Shown here piece by piece: positions 43,221-52,245 of a stretch of DNA of 64,000 bases. Source of the stretch: Streptomyces nojiriensis (GTDB lineage Bacteria; Actinomycetota; Actinomycetes; Streptomycetales; Streptomycetaceae); assembly GCF_017639205.1 (NCBI RefSeq), contig NZ_CP071139.1, forward strand, positions 8,183,501 through 8,247,500, read 5' to 3'. The notes below the pieces were generated by a model. The model made no database searches. It was given only the letters and a program-made list of their open reading frames with translations, and was not told the DNA's origin. The stretch's first letter is position 1, and each line of letters opens with the position of its first letter. Made by a program: the position numbers and the translations under genes.

Positions 43221-44283
43221 CGGCGACCGGCGGGGCGGGGAGCGGGGTCAGGGAGGCGTACTCCAGCGGTGCGGACGGGTCGATGGACACGTTCAGCGGG
43301 GCCGGCTCCGCCCCGGAGCGGACCAGCAGGTCACCGACGGCCGCGATCATGGCGCCGTTGTCCGTGCACAGGGTCATGGGCGGAACGCGCAGTTCGATGC
43401 CGGCCGAGGCGCATCGGCGTTCCGCGAGGGCCCTGACCCGCGAGTTCGCGGCCACGCCCCCGACCACGATCAGCGTCTTCACGCCGTGGTCGCGGCAGGC
43501 CGCGAGGGCCTTGCGGGTCAGTACGTCCGCGACGGCCTCCTGCAGCGCGGCGGCCCCGTCGGCCACCGGCGGCTCCTCGCCGCGCTGCCGGTGCTGCTCG
43601 GCCCAGCGGGCCGCGGCCGTCTTCAGCCCCGAGAAGGAGAAGGAGTACGGGGCGTCCCCGGGCCGGGTCAGCGGGCGCGGGAAGGCCACGGCCTTCGGAT
43701 CGCCGTCGCGGGCGGCCCGGTCGATGGCCGGACCGCCCGGATACGGCAGGCCCAGGATCCGGGCGACCTTGTCGAAGCACTCGCCCGCCGCGTCGTCGAG
43801 GGTGTCCCCGAGGTGCAGGATCGGCTCGCGGACCAGGTCCCGGACCAGCAGGAGCGAGGTGTGGCCGCCGGAGACGATCAGCACCACGCAGGGATCGGGC
43901 AGCGGCCCGTGCTCCAGGGTGTCGGCGGCGACGTGCCCGGCCAGGTGGTGGACGCCGTACAGCGGCACCCCGGCCGCGTACGCCAGCGTCTTCGCCCCGG
44001 CCAGGCTCACCTGCAGCGCGCCCGACAGGCCGGGCCCGGTGGTGACGGCGACCGCGTCGATCTGGTTCAGTCGCAGCCCTGCCTGGTCGAGGGCCTGCCG
44101 GACGACCGGGTTGAAGGCGTGCAGGTGCGCGCGGGCGGCGATCTCGGGCACGACGCCGCCGAAGCGGGCGTGCTCGTCCATGCTCGACGCCACCACGTGC
44201 GCGAGCAGTTCGCCGTTCCGCACGATTCCCGCGCCGGTCTCGTCGCACGACGACTCGATCCCCAGCACCACTGGTCCGCTCAC
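43213..44283 (-). CDS. tsaD: tRNA N6-adenosine threonylcarbamoyltransferase
   Basis: A 356-residue TsaD/Gcp/Kae1 protein: LGIESSCDETG at the start, HARFGGVVPEIAARAHLH near residue 34, the metal ligands in HHLAGH near 109 and CTDNGAMIA near 306. It transfers the threonylcarbamoyl group to A37 of ANN-decoding tRNAs together with TsaB and TsaE. Those partners are absent here; in Streptomyces tsaD is normally beside tsaB and rimI, so this may be a second copy. GTG 44283 follows GGAGAG. It stands between an ECF operon and an ABC operon on the same strand. Confidence 0.9.
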   Translation of the reverse strand: MSGPVVLGIESSCDETGAGIVRNGELLAHVVASSMDEHARFGGVVPEIAARAHLHAFNPVVRQALDQAGLRLNQIDAVAVTTGPGLSGALQVSLAGAKTLAYAAGVPLYGVHHLAGHVAADTLEHGPLPDPCVVLIVSGGHTSLLLVRDLVREPILHLGDTLDDAAGECFDKVARILGLPYPGGPAIDRAARDGDPKAVAFPRPLTRPGDAPYSFSFSGLKTAAARWAEQHRQRGEEPPVADGAAALQEAVADVLTRKALAACRDHGVKTLIVVGGVAANSRVRALAERRCASAGIELRVPPMTLCTDNGAMIAAVGDLLVRSGAEPAPLNVSIDPSAPLEYASLTPLPAPPVAAP

Positions 44284-44355
44284 TGCTCTCCACCCTTTTC
44301 TGCAGATGCACCGCAACTGCGAACTATATGCAATAAAGCGGATGGGTCGATCCGG

Positions 44356-45168
44356 TCAGGGGCGTGCACCGGGCCGGAAGCGCACCGGGGCCTCGAAGCG
44401 GGCCTTGCGGGCGGCCCGGCGGAAGGTGGTCAGGACGGCCGGTCCCGCGAGGGTGATGCAGATGAAGTTGGTGACGGCGCGGCCGGTGTCCCAGCCCAGG
44501 GACGTGGCGAGGTCGAAGGCGAGGTAGCGCTGGAACTGCTCGGTGAAGGGCAGGCCCGGCAGGTACGCGATGGAGCTGTCGGGGTCGAGGGAGAAGGGCC
44601 AGAAGGAGAGGTTGAGGAGGAAGCCGAAGAGATAGCCGGAGACGGAGCCGTAGAGGGCCAGCATGGCGATCTCGCGGCGGCCCGAGGCCTTCGGCAGGAA
44701 GCCGGCGAGCATGCCGACGAAGGCGCAGCCGAACATCTGGTACGGCATCCAGGGCCCGACCCCGCCCGTGATGAGGGCGGAGGCGAACAGCGAGGTGCAG
44801 CCCAGGGTGAATCCGAAGCCCGGGCCGTAGACCCGGCCGGCGAGGACGAGGATGAAGAACACCGTCTCGATGCCGGCCGTGCCCGCGCCCAGCGGGCGGA
44901 TCGCCGCGTTGACGGCGGACAGGACCCCCAGCATGGCCAAGGCCTTGGAGTTGATCCCGCCCTCCGCGATCTCGGAGATCACCACGCACAGCACGATCAC
45001 GAGCAGTACGCCGAAGATCAGCGGAGGGGCGTAGTGGGAACCGAACTTCCCGGGCGCGACGAGGAACGGCCAGAAGAACGCGACGACCCCGAGGAACGCG
45101 GCCAGGGCGATGACGACACCCGCCCGCGCGTTGATACGGATGGCAGCCGTGCGTGCGGCGGTGGTCAT
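44356..45168 (-). CDS. ECF transporter S component
   Basis: A 270-residue membrane protein with about seven hydrophobic segments. The family marks GVLSAVNAAIRPLGAG and GCTSLFASALITGGVGPWMPYQM lie near residues 76-92 and 123-145. S components hold the vitamin and are energised by the A and T subunits encoded just upstream. The cobalamin riboswitch of the operon points to B12 or a precursor as substrate (inference). ATG 45168 overlaps the ATPase stop as ATGA. Confidence 0.88.
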   Translation of the reverse strand: MTTAARTAAIRINARAGVVIALAAFLGVVAFFWPFLVAPGKFGSHYAPPLIFGVLLVIVLCVVISEIAEGGINSKALAMLGVLSAVNAAIRPLGAGTAGIETVFFILVLAGRVYGPGFGFTLGCTSLFASALITGGVGPWMPYQMFGCAFVGMLAGFLPKASGRREIAMLALYGSVSGYLFGFLLNLSFWPFSLDPDSSIAYLPGLPFTEQFQRYLAFDLATSLGWDTGRAVTNFICITLAGPAVLTTFRRAARKARFEAPVRFRPGARP

Positions 45169-46820
45169 CGGGCCCGGTCCGTCTCGTCGTCGGGGAGGGC
45201 GGAGGCCACCTGGGCGACCGTGAGGTAGGGGAGCGGGGCGAGGATCTTCGCGGTCTGCGGCGCGAAGACGGGGGAGGCGACGATGATCTCGCCGGTCGGG
45301 CCGTCCGCGACGATGTCGCCCTCGGCCATGACCACGACCCGGTCGGCGGCGCGGGCGACGAACTCGACGTCGTGGGTGGAGATGACGACGGCGCGGCCCT
45401 CGGCGGCCAGGTCGTCGACGATGCGGATCAGTTCCGCCTTGGCGCGGTAGTCGAGGCCGCGGGTGGGTTCGTCGAGGAGCAGGACCCTGGGTGCGGCGGA
45501 CAGCTGGATGGCGAGGACCAGGGCGAGCTTCTGCCCCTCGGACAGGTCGCGGGGGTGCGTGGCGTCGTCGATCCCGGGTGCGAGACGGTCGAGGATCTCG
45601 CGTGCGGCGGGGGAGTCCGTGCCGGCATCGGATTCGGAGTCCGCCTGGTCGAGTTCCTGCTGCACGCTCTCCAGGTACAGGAGGTCGGTGGGCGTCTGCG
45701 GGACCAGTCCGACGAGGCGGCGGGCTCCGGCGGCGGACAACTTCTGCGGGTCGGCGTCCTTGCCTCCCCCGGCGGTGGGGATGTGCACGGTGCCGGCCTT
45801 GCGCGGGCCGGAGCCCTGGAGGGCCCACAACAGGGAGGACTTGCCGGAGCCGTTGCGGCCCATGAGGGCGGTGACCTCGCCGCCGCGCAGGTGCAGGTCG
45901 ACCGCGCGGACGGCCGGGACACCCTGGTACGTCACCGTCACCCCGCGGGCCTTCAGCAGCTCGGCCGGAGCCGCGGCGGGCACCGGCCGCACCGGCGCGG
46001 GAGCCGTACCGGCGAGCCGGGCGCGTACGGGCGCGGCCGCGCGGCGGGCGTCGCGGATCGAGAGGGGGAGCGGGTCCCAGCCTGCGGCGCGGCCGAGTTC
46101 CACGATGGGCGGCGCGATGGACGACGTACGGAATATCTCGGCGGGCGAGCCGCAGACGACGCGCCCGTCGCCGGGGAGGTGGATGACGCGGTCGGCGTAC
46201 TGGACCACGCGCTCCAGCCGGTGCTCGGCGAGCAGGACGGTGACGCCGAGGTCGTGCACCAGGCGGGTGACGGCTGCCAGCACCTCCTCCGCGGCCGTCG
46301 GATCCAGCGCGGAGGTCGGCTCGTCGAGGACCAGGATCCGGGGGTGGGCGGTGAGCACCGAGCCGATGGCGACGCGCTGCTGCTGGCCGCCCGAGAGCTC
46401 GTACAGGGCACGGTGGCGGAGGTCGGCGAGGCCGAGGAGGTCCAGCGTCTCCTCGACGCGCTTGCGCATGGTGGCCGGCGGGATCGCCAACTGCTCCATG
46501 GCGTAGGCGAGTTCCTCCTCGACCGTGTCGGTGACGAAGCCGTCGAGCGGGTCCTGTCCCACGACGCCCACGACATCGGCGAGTTCGCGGGGCGGGTGCT
46601 CGGCCGTGTCCCGGCCGTCGACTAGGACGCGGCCGTGGAGGGTGCCGCCGGTGAAGTGCGGGACGAGTCCGTTGACCGCGCCGAGGAGGGTGGACTTGCC
46701 GACACCGGTGTGGCCGACGACGAGGCAGAGTTCGCCTTCCTCGACGGTGAGGTCGACGTCGCGCAGGACCGGTTCGGCCGTGTCCTCGTACCGGACGGTG
46801 ACCTGGTCGAAGTGGATCAC
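45165..46820 (-). CDS. Fused double ATPase of the ECF transporter (A1-A2)
   Basis: A 551-residue protein made of two ABC ATPase domains. Domain 1 has Walker A GHTGVGKST near residue 35, signature LSGGQQQR and LVLDEPTSALD. Domain 2 has GRNGSGKSS near 339, DLSEGQKLALVLA and LLLDEPTRGLD. The second signature is slightly degenerate, as is common in fused Ecf ATPases. It powers vitamin uptake with the T and S subunits. GTG 46820 overlaps the T-component stop as GTGA. Confidence 0.93.
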   Translation of the reverse strand: MIHFDQVTVRYEDTAEPVLRDVDLTVEEGELCLVVGHTGVGKSTLLGAVNGLVPHFTGGTLHGRVLVDGRDTAEHPPRELADVVGVVGQDPLDGFVTDTVEEELAYAMEQLAIPPATMRKRVEETLDLLGLADLRHRALYELSGGQQQRVAIGSVLTAHPRILVLDEPTSALDPTAAEEVLAAVTRLVHDLGVTVLLAEHRLERVVQYADRVIHLPGDGRVVCGSPAEIFRTSSIAPPIVELGRAAGWDPLPLSIRDARRAAAPVRARLAGTAPAPVRPVPAAAPAELLKARGVTVTYQGVPAVRAVDLHLRGGEVTALMGRNGSGKSSLLWALQGSGPRKAGTVHIPTAGGGKDADPQKLSAAGARRLVGLVPQTPTDLLYLESVQQELDQADSESDAGTDSPAAREILDRLAPGIDDATHPRDLSEGQKLALVLAIQLSAAPRVLLLDEPTRGLDYRAKAELIRIVDDLAAEGRAVVISTHDVEFVARAADRVVVMAEGDIVADGPTGEIIVASPVFAPQTAKILAPLPYLTVAQVASALPDDETDRAR

Positions 46821-48013
46821 TTGGGTTCCTCGGTGCGCGGTGCGGGGACCGCCGGGCGGGCCGGGGCGGTCGGTGGCGGGGCCAGGAAGCCGGCCGTTCC
46901 GGCGAGCAGGATCGCCGCGGCCGGGACGAGCGGCAGGGTCGGCCAGCTGAGGGGGTAGATCGAGGGGTTCAACTCGGCCGCGTTGAAACCGGCGTTGGTG
47001 AAGAGCAGGACGGCGGACAGCACCCCGCAGCCGGCCACGGCCCATTCCGCGGCCCGCCACGGGTCGGGCCGGTAGGTGGTCCGGGTGATCCGGCGCCCGC
47101 CGAGCCGGAGCCCCGCGAAGCACAGCGACGCCCCCACGGCCATGGCCGGCAGGCCCAGCAGTTTCGGCGCGGTGGCGTCCAGGAGTCCGTAGGCCCCGGC
47201 GCACAGGCCGCACATACCGAGCAGCATGAGGGCGCCGGTCAGCCGGCGGGAGCGGCGGGTGGCGGTCCCGGCGCGCCCGTAGCCGCGGGAGTCCATGGCG
47301 GCGGCGAGCCGCAGCGACCGCTCCAGGGCGTCTTCGAGGACGGGGACGACGATCCCGCGCAGGGCGCGCAGGCCCCTCGTGCGGCCGGCCCGCAGACGCC
47401 TCGCCCGGTGGACGCGCTGGACGCTCGCCACCAGCTGGGGCGCGACGCTGATGGACACCGTGACGGCGACTCCGAGTTCGTAGAGGGCGCCGGGCAGGAC
47501 CCGCAGGGCCCGTTTGGGGTTGGCGAGGGTGTTGGCCGCACCGATGCAGCACAGCATGCAGGCGAGCCGCAGTCCGTCGGTGGCGGCCGACAGCAGGGCT
47601 TCCAGGGAGACGGGCCCGCCGAGCTGGATGCCCGCGTACCAGTCGGGGGTGGGGATGTGGGGCAGGGAGAACAGGAAGTGGTCCCGCGGGGTGATGCCGG
47701 TGGCGAAGACGGCCCGGAACAGCACACGGATCGTCACGACCGTGAGTGCCAGGTACAAGTAGTACTTGAAGCCGCGTGCCCAGGGGGCCTCGGTGCGGCG
47801 CATGGTGATCACGTAGCCGAGGACCGCGAGGACGAGGAAGAGCAGCAGCGGGTTGTTGGTGCGGCTCACCGCGGTGGCCAGGGCGAGCGCCCAGATCCAC
47901 CAGGCGACCGGGTGCAGGGTACGGGGCAGCCGGCGGCCGCCCGCGCCCGGCGCGGGGCCGGACGCGGGCGGGTTCGCAGCCTTCGCCGAGGTGGTGACGG
48001 TGGTGCGTGGCAC
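46817..48013 (-). CDS. ECF transporter T component
   Basis: A 398-residue CbiQ/EcfT-type membrane protein. Early membrane segments (WWIWALALATAVS, LLLFLVLAVLGYVI) are followed by the coupling-helix motifs with conserved Arg (VHRARRLRAG and MDSRGYGRAG near residues 200 and 241). The C-terminal third has four more hydrophobic segments, more than the minimal EcfT. It joins the S subunit to the ATPases. It begins 4 bases after the gene for the 312-residue surface protein. Confidence 0.88.
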   Translation of the reverse strand: MPRTTVTTSAKAANPPASGPAPGAGGRRLPRTLHPVAWWIWALALATAVSRTNNPLLLFLVLAVLGYVITMRRTEAPWARGFKYYLYLALTVVTIRVLFRAVFATGITPRDHFLFSLPHIPTPDWYAGIQLGGPVSLEALLSAATDGLRLACMLCCIGAANTLANPKRALRVLPGALYELGVAVTVSISVAPQLVASVQRVHRARRLRAGRTRGLRALRGIVVPVLEDALERSLRLAAAMDSRGYGRAGTATRRSRRLTGALMLLGMCGLCAGAYGLLDATAPKLLGLPAMAVGASLCFAGLRLGGRRITRTTYRPDPWRAAEWAVAGCGVLSAVLLFTNAGFNAAELNPSIYPLSWPTLPLVPAAAILLAGTAGFLAPPPTAPARPAVPAPRTEEPK

Positions 48014-48017
48014 GCGG

Positions 48018-48956
48018 CTACTCCGTACGACGGCGGCGCCTGGCCGCGAACGCGGCGCCGGCGCCGATCAGCAGCACCAGCGCTCCGGTGGCGACGGCGG
48101 GCAGGAAGGAACCCACGTCGTGCTTCGCGTCGGCCGCGGGCGCGGCCTCGACCACCTGGGAGCCGGGAGACGGCGCGGCGAGCACCGGATCGCCGGACGA
48201 AGGCGGCGCGGAGGGCGTCGGCGCGGCGCTCGCGGTGGGGCTTTCCGAGGCCGAGGGCGAGGCAGAGGCAGAGGGGCCGGGCGCCGGTGCCGTGGCGGAA
48301 GGCGCCCCGCCCGGCGGCGGGTTCCCGGGCCGGGGCCCGGTGTTGACGTTCGGCGGCAGCGGGGCCGCCGTACGGGTGTCCTTGGGCACGGGCCCGCCCT
48401 CGGGCCTGGTGTTCCTGGCGCGCAGCTGGTCGGGGGTGACCGTGGGCTTCCCCTCGGTGCCCTCGATGTTCGTCCCGCCGAAGATCCACAGGTCGACGCT
48501 GCCGGGCTTCGGCTTGTAGAGCATGGCGCCGAGCTGGCTGTACTCCCAGGTGTTCTGGCCGGGGTTCGCGTGCCAGTACGACCAGTAGGCGGAGGCGGGC
48601 GGGGTCAGGACGCAGTCGTCCTGCTGCGGGGTCGGGAACTGCCTGCCGCCCTGGTGGCCGCTGTAGCCGATCCGGCAGATGAAGGCGGGCCCGTCGTGGC
48701 CGGTGCCGGTCGTGGCCCAGCCGCCCTGGTTGAGCAGCTCGTAGCCGGTGGTGGGGGTCGTACCGCAGGAGCGGTAGACGGGTCCGCCCCAGCGGCTGAA
48801 GTCCACCGCGAGGACGACCCCGGACGACGTGGTGCACTGCCCCATGGGCTGCGGGGCGGCCCCGGCGGGGGCCGCGGTGGCGGCGGAGGCCGCCACCGTC
48901 AGCCCCAGCGCGGCCGCCGTACGGGCCAGGGCCCGCAGGGTGCGGTTGCGTATCAC
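48018..48956 (-). CDS. Secreted, membrane-anchored B12-operon surface protein
   Basis: A 312-residue protein. It has a signal peptide to about residue 33, then a roughly 130-residue domain with TTPTTGYELL, GHDGPAFICRIG and AYWSYWHANPGQNTW, resembling DUF4430-type cobalamin-binding domains, with four Cys likely in disulfides. A long Pro/Ser/Thr/Ala-rich spacer (about 170-275) precedes a C-terminal membrane helix (VATGALVLLIGAGAAFA) and the basic tail RRRRRTE. The shape is a stalked surface receptor. The same domain opens the 923-residue protein upstream, whose stop overlaps its GTG start. It is probably the B12 hand-over protein for the ECF importer (inference). Confidence 0.8.
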   Translation of the reverse strand: MIRNRTLRALARTAAALGLTVAASAATAAPAGAAPQPMGQCTTSSGVVLAVDFSRWGGPVYRSCGTTPTTGYELLNQGGWATTGTGHDGPAFICRIGYSGHQGGRQFPTPQQDDCVLTPPASAYWSYWHANPGQNTWEYSQLGAMLYKPKPGSVDLWIFGGTNIEGTEGKPTVTPDQLRARNTRPEGGPVPKDTRTAAPLPPNVNTGPRPGNPPPGGAPSATAPAPGPSASASPSASESPTASAAPTPSAPPSSGDPVLAAPSPGSQVVEAAPAADAKHDVGSFLPAVATGALVLLIGAGAAFAARRRRRTE

Positions 48957-51724
48957 GCCCGGCCTCCGGTCGGCTCGCGGTGGCGCCGGCGGCGGGCGAC
49001 GCGGGTCGTGCCCCAGCCGCCGAGCACCAGGACCACGGCCGCGGCGGCGAGGCCGGCGACCTGGGTTCCGGTGGAGGCGAGGGGGCCGCCCGAACCGGAG
49101 CCGCCGCCGGTGCCGGCCGTCTCCCCGCCCGGGGTCACGATGACGGGAGCACCGGTCGTGCCGGTGGGGACGGGCTGCGGTGTGGTGCCGTCCAGGCTGC
49201 GGGTGAGGGTGGCGAACGAGATGCCGGTGGCGCCGCCGACGGCCTGGGTGGAGGCGCGGACGTCGGAACCGGGCTGGCCGCCCTTGGCCACGTTGAAACC
49301 GCCGTCGGTGTTCTGCTGGGCCGCCAGGAACGTGCGGGCCCTGGCGATCCGCGTACGGTACCTGGGCTCGTCCAGGGTCATGCCCTGGACGGCGAGGGCG
49401 GCGGAGTTGACCGAGTTGCCGGAGGCACCGGGGAATCCGCCGTCGTCCTTCTGCTGCGCGGCCAGCCAGGCCAGCGCCTTGTCCACGGCCGCCTGCGCCT
49501 TGGCGTCCGGCAGCAGGTCGAGGGCCATGGCCGCCATGGCGGTGGAGTCGACCTCGGATTCGCTGGGCGTCCCGATCAGGCTGGGCCAGGCGCCCGACGG
49601 CTCCTGGAGGCTCTCCAGGTACGCGATCGGACCGGCCGCCGCGGCGCTCTCACCGGCACGGACCTGGGCGATGACGGCGAGGGACTGGGAGAACACGGAC
49701 GGGGCGTTGGTGTACGCGCCCTTGGCGGCGCAGCTCCGGTCGGGCGCGGTGCTCGGGGCCGGGCAGACGGCCTTGGCGAGGGCGGCGATCAGGTCCTGGC
49801 CGCCGAAGTTGCGCGGATCACGGCCCACCGCCTCGGCGAGCAGGGCGGTCTTGCCGAGGGAACCGCCGCCGGCGTGCTCGGTGCCGATCAGGGTCCAGTC
49901 GTGGACGCCGCGGCCCTTGCCGTCCTTGCCGCCCTTGTCGAGGAAATCGACGATGTTGCGCAGGGTGGTGGTGTTCTCGCCGGTGGCGGCCAGGGCGTAG
50001 GCCCCGTCGATGGTCAGACCGTAGTCGGCGAAGCCACTGCCGGGGGCGTTCTCGTAGTAACGGCCCTGGACCAGCCGGGTGGTGTCGGTGAGGTACGCGC
50101 TGCCCTTCTTCAGGTCCGGCCCGCCGCCCGGGGTGGTGGGAGGTGACGGAGTGGTGGGAGGCGAGGGAGTGGTCGGAGGTGTGGGCGGGTCCGCCTTCTT
50201 GGTGGTCAGCTTCACCAGGTCGCTCCTGGCGGCCGCGACGAGGGCCGGCGCCGTGGGGTACAACTGCGGTTCGGTCAGGCATTCTTCGAAGGCGAAGGCC
50301 CCGCGGGCAAGCTGCTGCTTGGAGAGCCGGAACAGGCCCGCGTCGGCGTACGGGGTGTCGCCGAGGGCGCGCATGGCCTGGGCCGCCCAGCCGGTGGACC
50401 CCGGGCTGCCGGTGGTCATCGAGACGGCGGCGGGCCAGGCGCCGGTGGGCAGCTGGGACTTCCGCAGGTGGACGCGGGCCTTCTCGACGACGGCGTCGTG
50501 GCCGCCGGCCCGCTTGAGGGCCAGGGCGATCAGCGCGGTGGAACCCGCTTCGCTCTCGCACCATCCGCCGGAGCGGATGAGGATGCTGGTGAACCCGCCG
50601 TCCTCGCACTGGAGGCCGGTCAGCCGCTTCACGGCATCGGCGGGGGGCGTCACACCGCCGTTCAGCAGGGCGATGACCGCCATGGCCTGGGCATCGGACT
50701 GGCCGGTGGTGCGGAAGTCGCCCTTGGTGAGGCAGCCGTCGATCGTCTCGCCGTCGCCGATGTCCCTCGGGCAGACGTATTTGACCAGGTCCCCGAGCAG
50801 GTCGTGCCCGCCGAAAGCGCGGGGATCCTTCCCGGTGGCCTCGGCGACCAGGGCGAGCCGCGCGGCGGCCGTCGCGTCGGGGATCCCGGCCTTGCCGGCC
50901 GGGTAGGCGTACGCGTCCGTGTGCGCGGGCGTGGCCAGGAAGTCGGCGGCCTTGCGGGCCGCCGGGCTCTTGGGGTCGGCACCGGCCAGGGCGTACACGG
51001 CCTCCGTGGTGAGCAGGTAGTTCGGGGTGGTGGCACCCTCGTCGACGACGCGCTCGCCGTCGACCAGCCTCCCGGTGACCCAGCGGGTGGCGGCGGATAC
51101 GTCCACGGTGCCCGGCGGCACGGGGGGCGGGCCCGTCGGGTCCGGGTCGGTGCCGCCGCCCGCGGCGCGGACGTCGTCGGGGGAGAAGGCGGGCTTGCCC
51201 GAGGTGCCGCCGATGTCGGTGCTGCCGAACACCCAGGCGTCCACGTCCCCGGCCTTCGGGGTCCGGGCCATCGCGCCGAGCGAGCTGTAGGTCCAGGTCT
51301 TCTGGCCGGGGGACGCGGTCCAGTACGACCAGTACGCGGTCGCCTGCGGGGTCAGGACGCAGTTCTCCTTGTCCGCAGTGGGGTACTGAGTACCGGAGTT
51401 GAAGGATCCGGTGCCGATGCGGCAGATGAAGGCGGGGCCGTCGTGCTGGGTGCCTTCGGTGGTGAAACCGCCGGTGTGGAGCAACTCGTAGCCCGTGGTG
51501 GGTGTGGTGTCGCAGCCCCGCTCGACCTTCCCGCCGAACGGGCCGAAGTCGACGGCGACGATGGCGCCGGTGGTGGACGTGCACCCCTCGATCGGGTCGG
51601 CCGCCGCGGAGGGCGTACCGGTGGCGAAGGCCACGCTCGTGCCGAAGGTCAGCAGCGCCGCCGACAGCAGCGACACCAGCCTCTGCTTCCCCGTGCGTCG
51701 CTCTGGTTGCTCTGCGGTCCCCAC
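48953..51724 (-). CDS. Cell-wall-anchored toroid-repeat B12 capture protein
   Basis: A 923-residue secreted protein. After a signal peptide (to about residue 44) comes the same Cys/Trp-rich domain as in the 312-residue protein. Two helical-toroid regions of the terpenoid-cyclase/squalene-cyclase-like type follow (about 215-520 and 550-850, with QDAQAMAVI-like and QKDDGGFPG-type repeats), split by a Pro/Thr linker. The LASTG sorting motif is at 882-886, then a membrane helix and RRRR: a class E sortase substrate. Two GTGs (51727, 51724) are possible; the second is better spaced from GAGGGG. It is the first gene behind cobalamin riboswitch 1. Confidence 0.85.
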   Translation of the reverse strand: MGTAEQPERRTGKQRLVSLLSAALLTFGTSVAFATGTPSAAADPIEGCTSTTGAIVAVDFGPFGGKVERGCDTTPTTGYELLHTGGFTTEGTQHDGPAFICRIGTGSFNSGTQYPTADKENCVLTPQATAYWSYWTASPGQKTWTYSSLGAMARTPKAGDVDAWVFGSTDIGGTSGKPAFSPDDVRAAGGGTDPDPTGPPPVPPGTVDVSAATRWVTGRLVDGERVVDEGATTPNYLLTTEAVYALAGADPKSPAARKAADFLATPAHTDAYAYPAGKAGIPDATAAARLALVAEATGKDPRAFGGHDLLGDLVKYVCPRDIGDGETIDGCLTKGDFRTTGQSDAQAMAVIALLNGGVTPPADAVKRLTGLQCEDGGFTSILIRSGGWCESEAGSTALIALALKRAGGHDAVVEKARVHLRKSQLPTGAWPAAVSMTTGSPGSTGWAAQAMRALGDTPYADAGLFRLSKQQLARGAFAFEECLTEPQLYPTAPALVAAARSDLVKLTTKKADPPTPPTTPSPPTTPSPPTTPGGGPDLKKGSAYLTDTTRLVQGRYYENAPGSGFADYGLTIDGAYALAATGENTTTLRNIVDFLDKGGKDGKGRGVHDWTLIGTEHAGGGSLGKTALLAEAVGRDPRNFGGQDLIAALAKAVCPAPSTAPDRSCAAKGAYTNAPSVFSQSLAVIAQVRAGESAAAAGPIAYLESLQEPSGAWPSLIGTPSESEVDSTAMAAMALDLLPDAKAQAAVDKALAWLAAQQKDDGGFPGASGNSVNSAALAVQGMTLDEPRYRTRIARARTFLAAQQNTDGGFNVAKGGQPGSDVRASTQAVGGATGISFATLTRSLDGTTPQPVPTGTTGAPVIVTPGGETAGTGGGSGSGGPLASTGTQVAGLAAAAVVLVLGGWGTTRVARRRRHREPTGGRA

Positions 51725-51878
51725 CACGGCCCCTCGTGTCGGCCGGGCGGACCAGTGCGTGGCACAGGGCTTCCCGTACACGCGGAGCGCCGAGCGCAGA
51801 ACGCTGGGCGCGGCGCAGGACGCAGGACGCGGAAGAAGCCTTCGAACCACGCCGTAGTCCGCGACGGCGTTTCTCGCT

Positions 51879-51995
51879 GCAAAAACCTGGCTCCAGGCAT
51901 TCCGGCTCGCCCGGCGGTACCGGGCCTACGGTTGCGGGTCAGCGCCGGATTCAGACCGGCTTCCCCTGGAGCTGAGTGCTTATCAGTCGGAGTGG
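51879..51995 (-). promoter_or_regulatory. Cobalamin riboswitch 1 (ECF/surface protein operon)
   Basis: On the minus strand the core reads GGGGAAGCCGGTCTGAATCC, then GGCGCTGACCCGCAACCG and later GCGAGCCGGAATGCC, the order of conserved blocks in the cobalamin riboswitch. Pairing CTCCAGG (51965-51971) with CCTGGAG (51891-51897) closes an 81-base core as P1. The 3' P1 strand is also part of CCTGGAGCCAGG followed by TTTTT, a competing hairpin. It lies about 155 bases before the start codon of the 923-residue protein and should turn the operon down when B12 is plentiful (family knowledge). Confidence 0.88.
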
Positions 51996-52074
51996 AACAC
52001 GCCGCTGAAGACAGCGTCAAGGTGGCCTGCGTCTCAGGGGAGAGGCTTCGGACGGCTCCCTGCGGACCGCTCCC

Positions 52075-52245
52075 GTCCGGCTGGCGGACCCTTGATCACT
52101 CAGGTAGCGTCCAGGGCTGCCAGATGGGGGAATCCGGTGGGAACCCGGAGCTGACGCGCAGCGGTGTGGGACGGCGGGGGCCGTCTCCGAGCCCGAATGC
52201 CCATACGGCGATGCAGCACAGGAAGCCGTACCACGCGTTCCGGAC
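52075..52245 (+). promoter_or_regulatory. Cobalamin riboswitch 2 (transcobalamin-like gene)
   Basis: On the plus strand the core GGGGGAATCCGGTGGGAACC, then CGGAGCTGACGCGCAGCGG and GAGCCCGAATGCCC, follows the cobalamin pattern with a few changes (GCGCAGC in place of CCCGCAAC). ATGGG (52124-52128) and CCCAT (52200-52204) close an 81-base core, the same length as riboswitch 1. It precedes the 470-residue secreted protein gene by about 130 bases. Confidence 0.8.
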
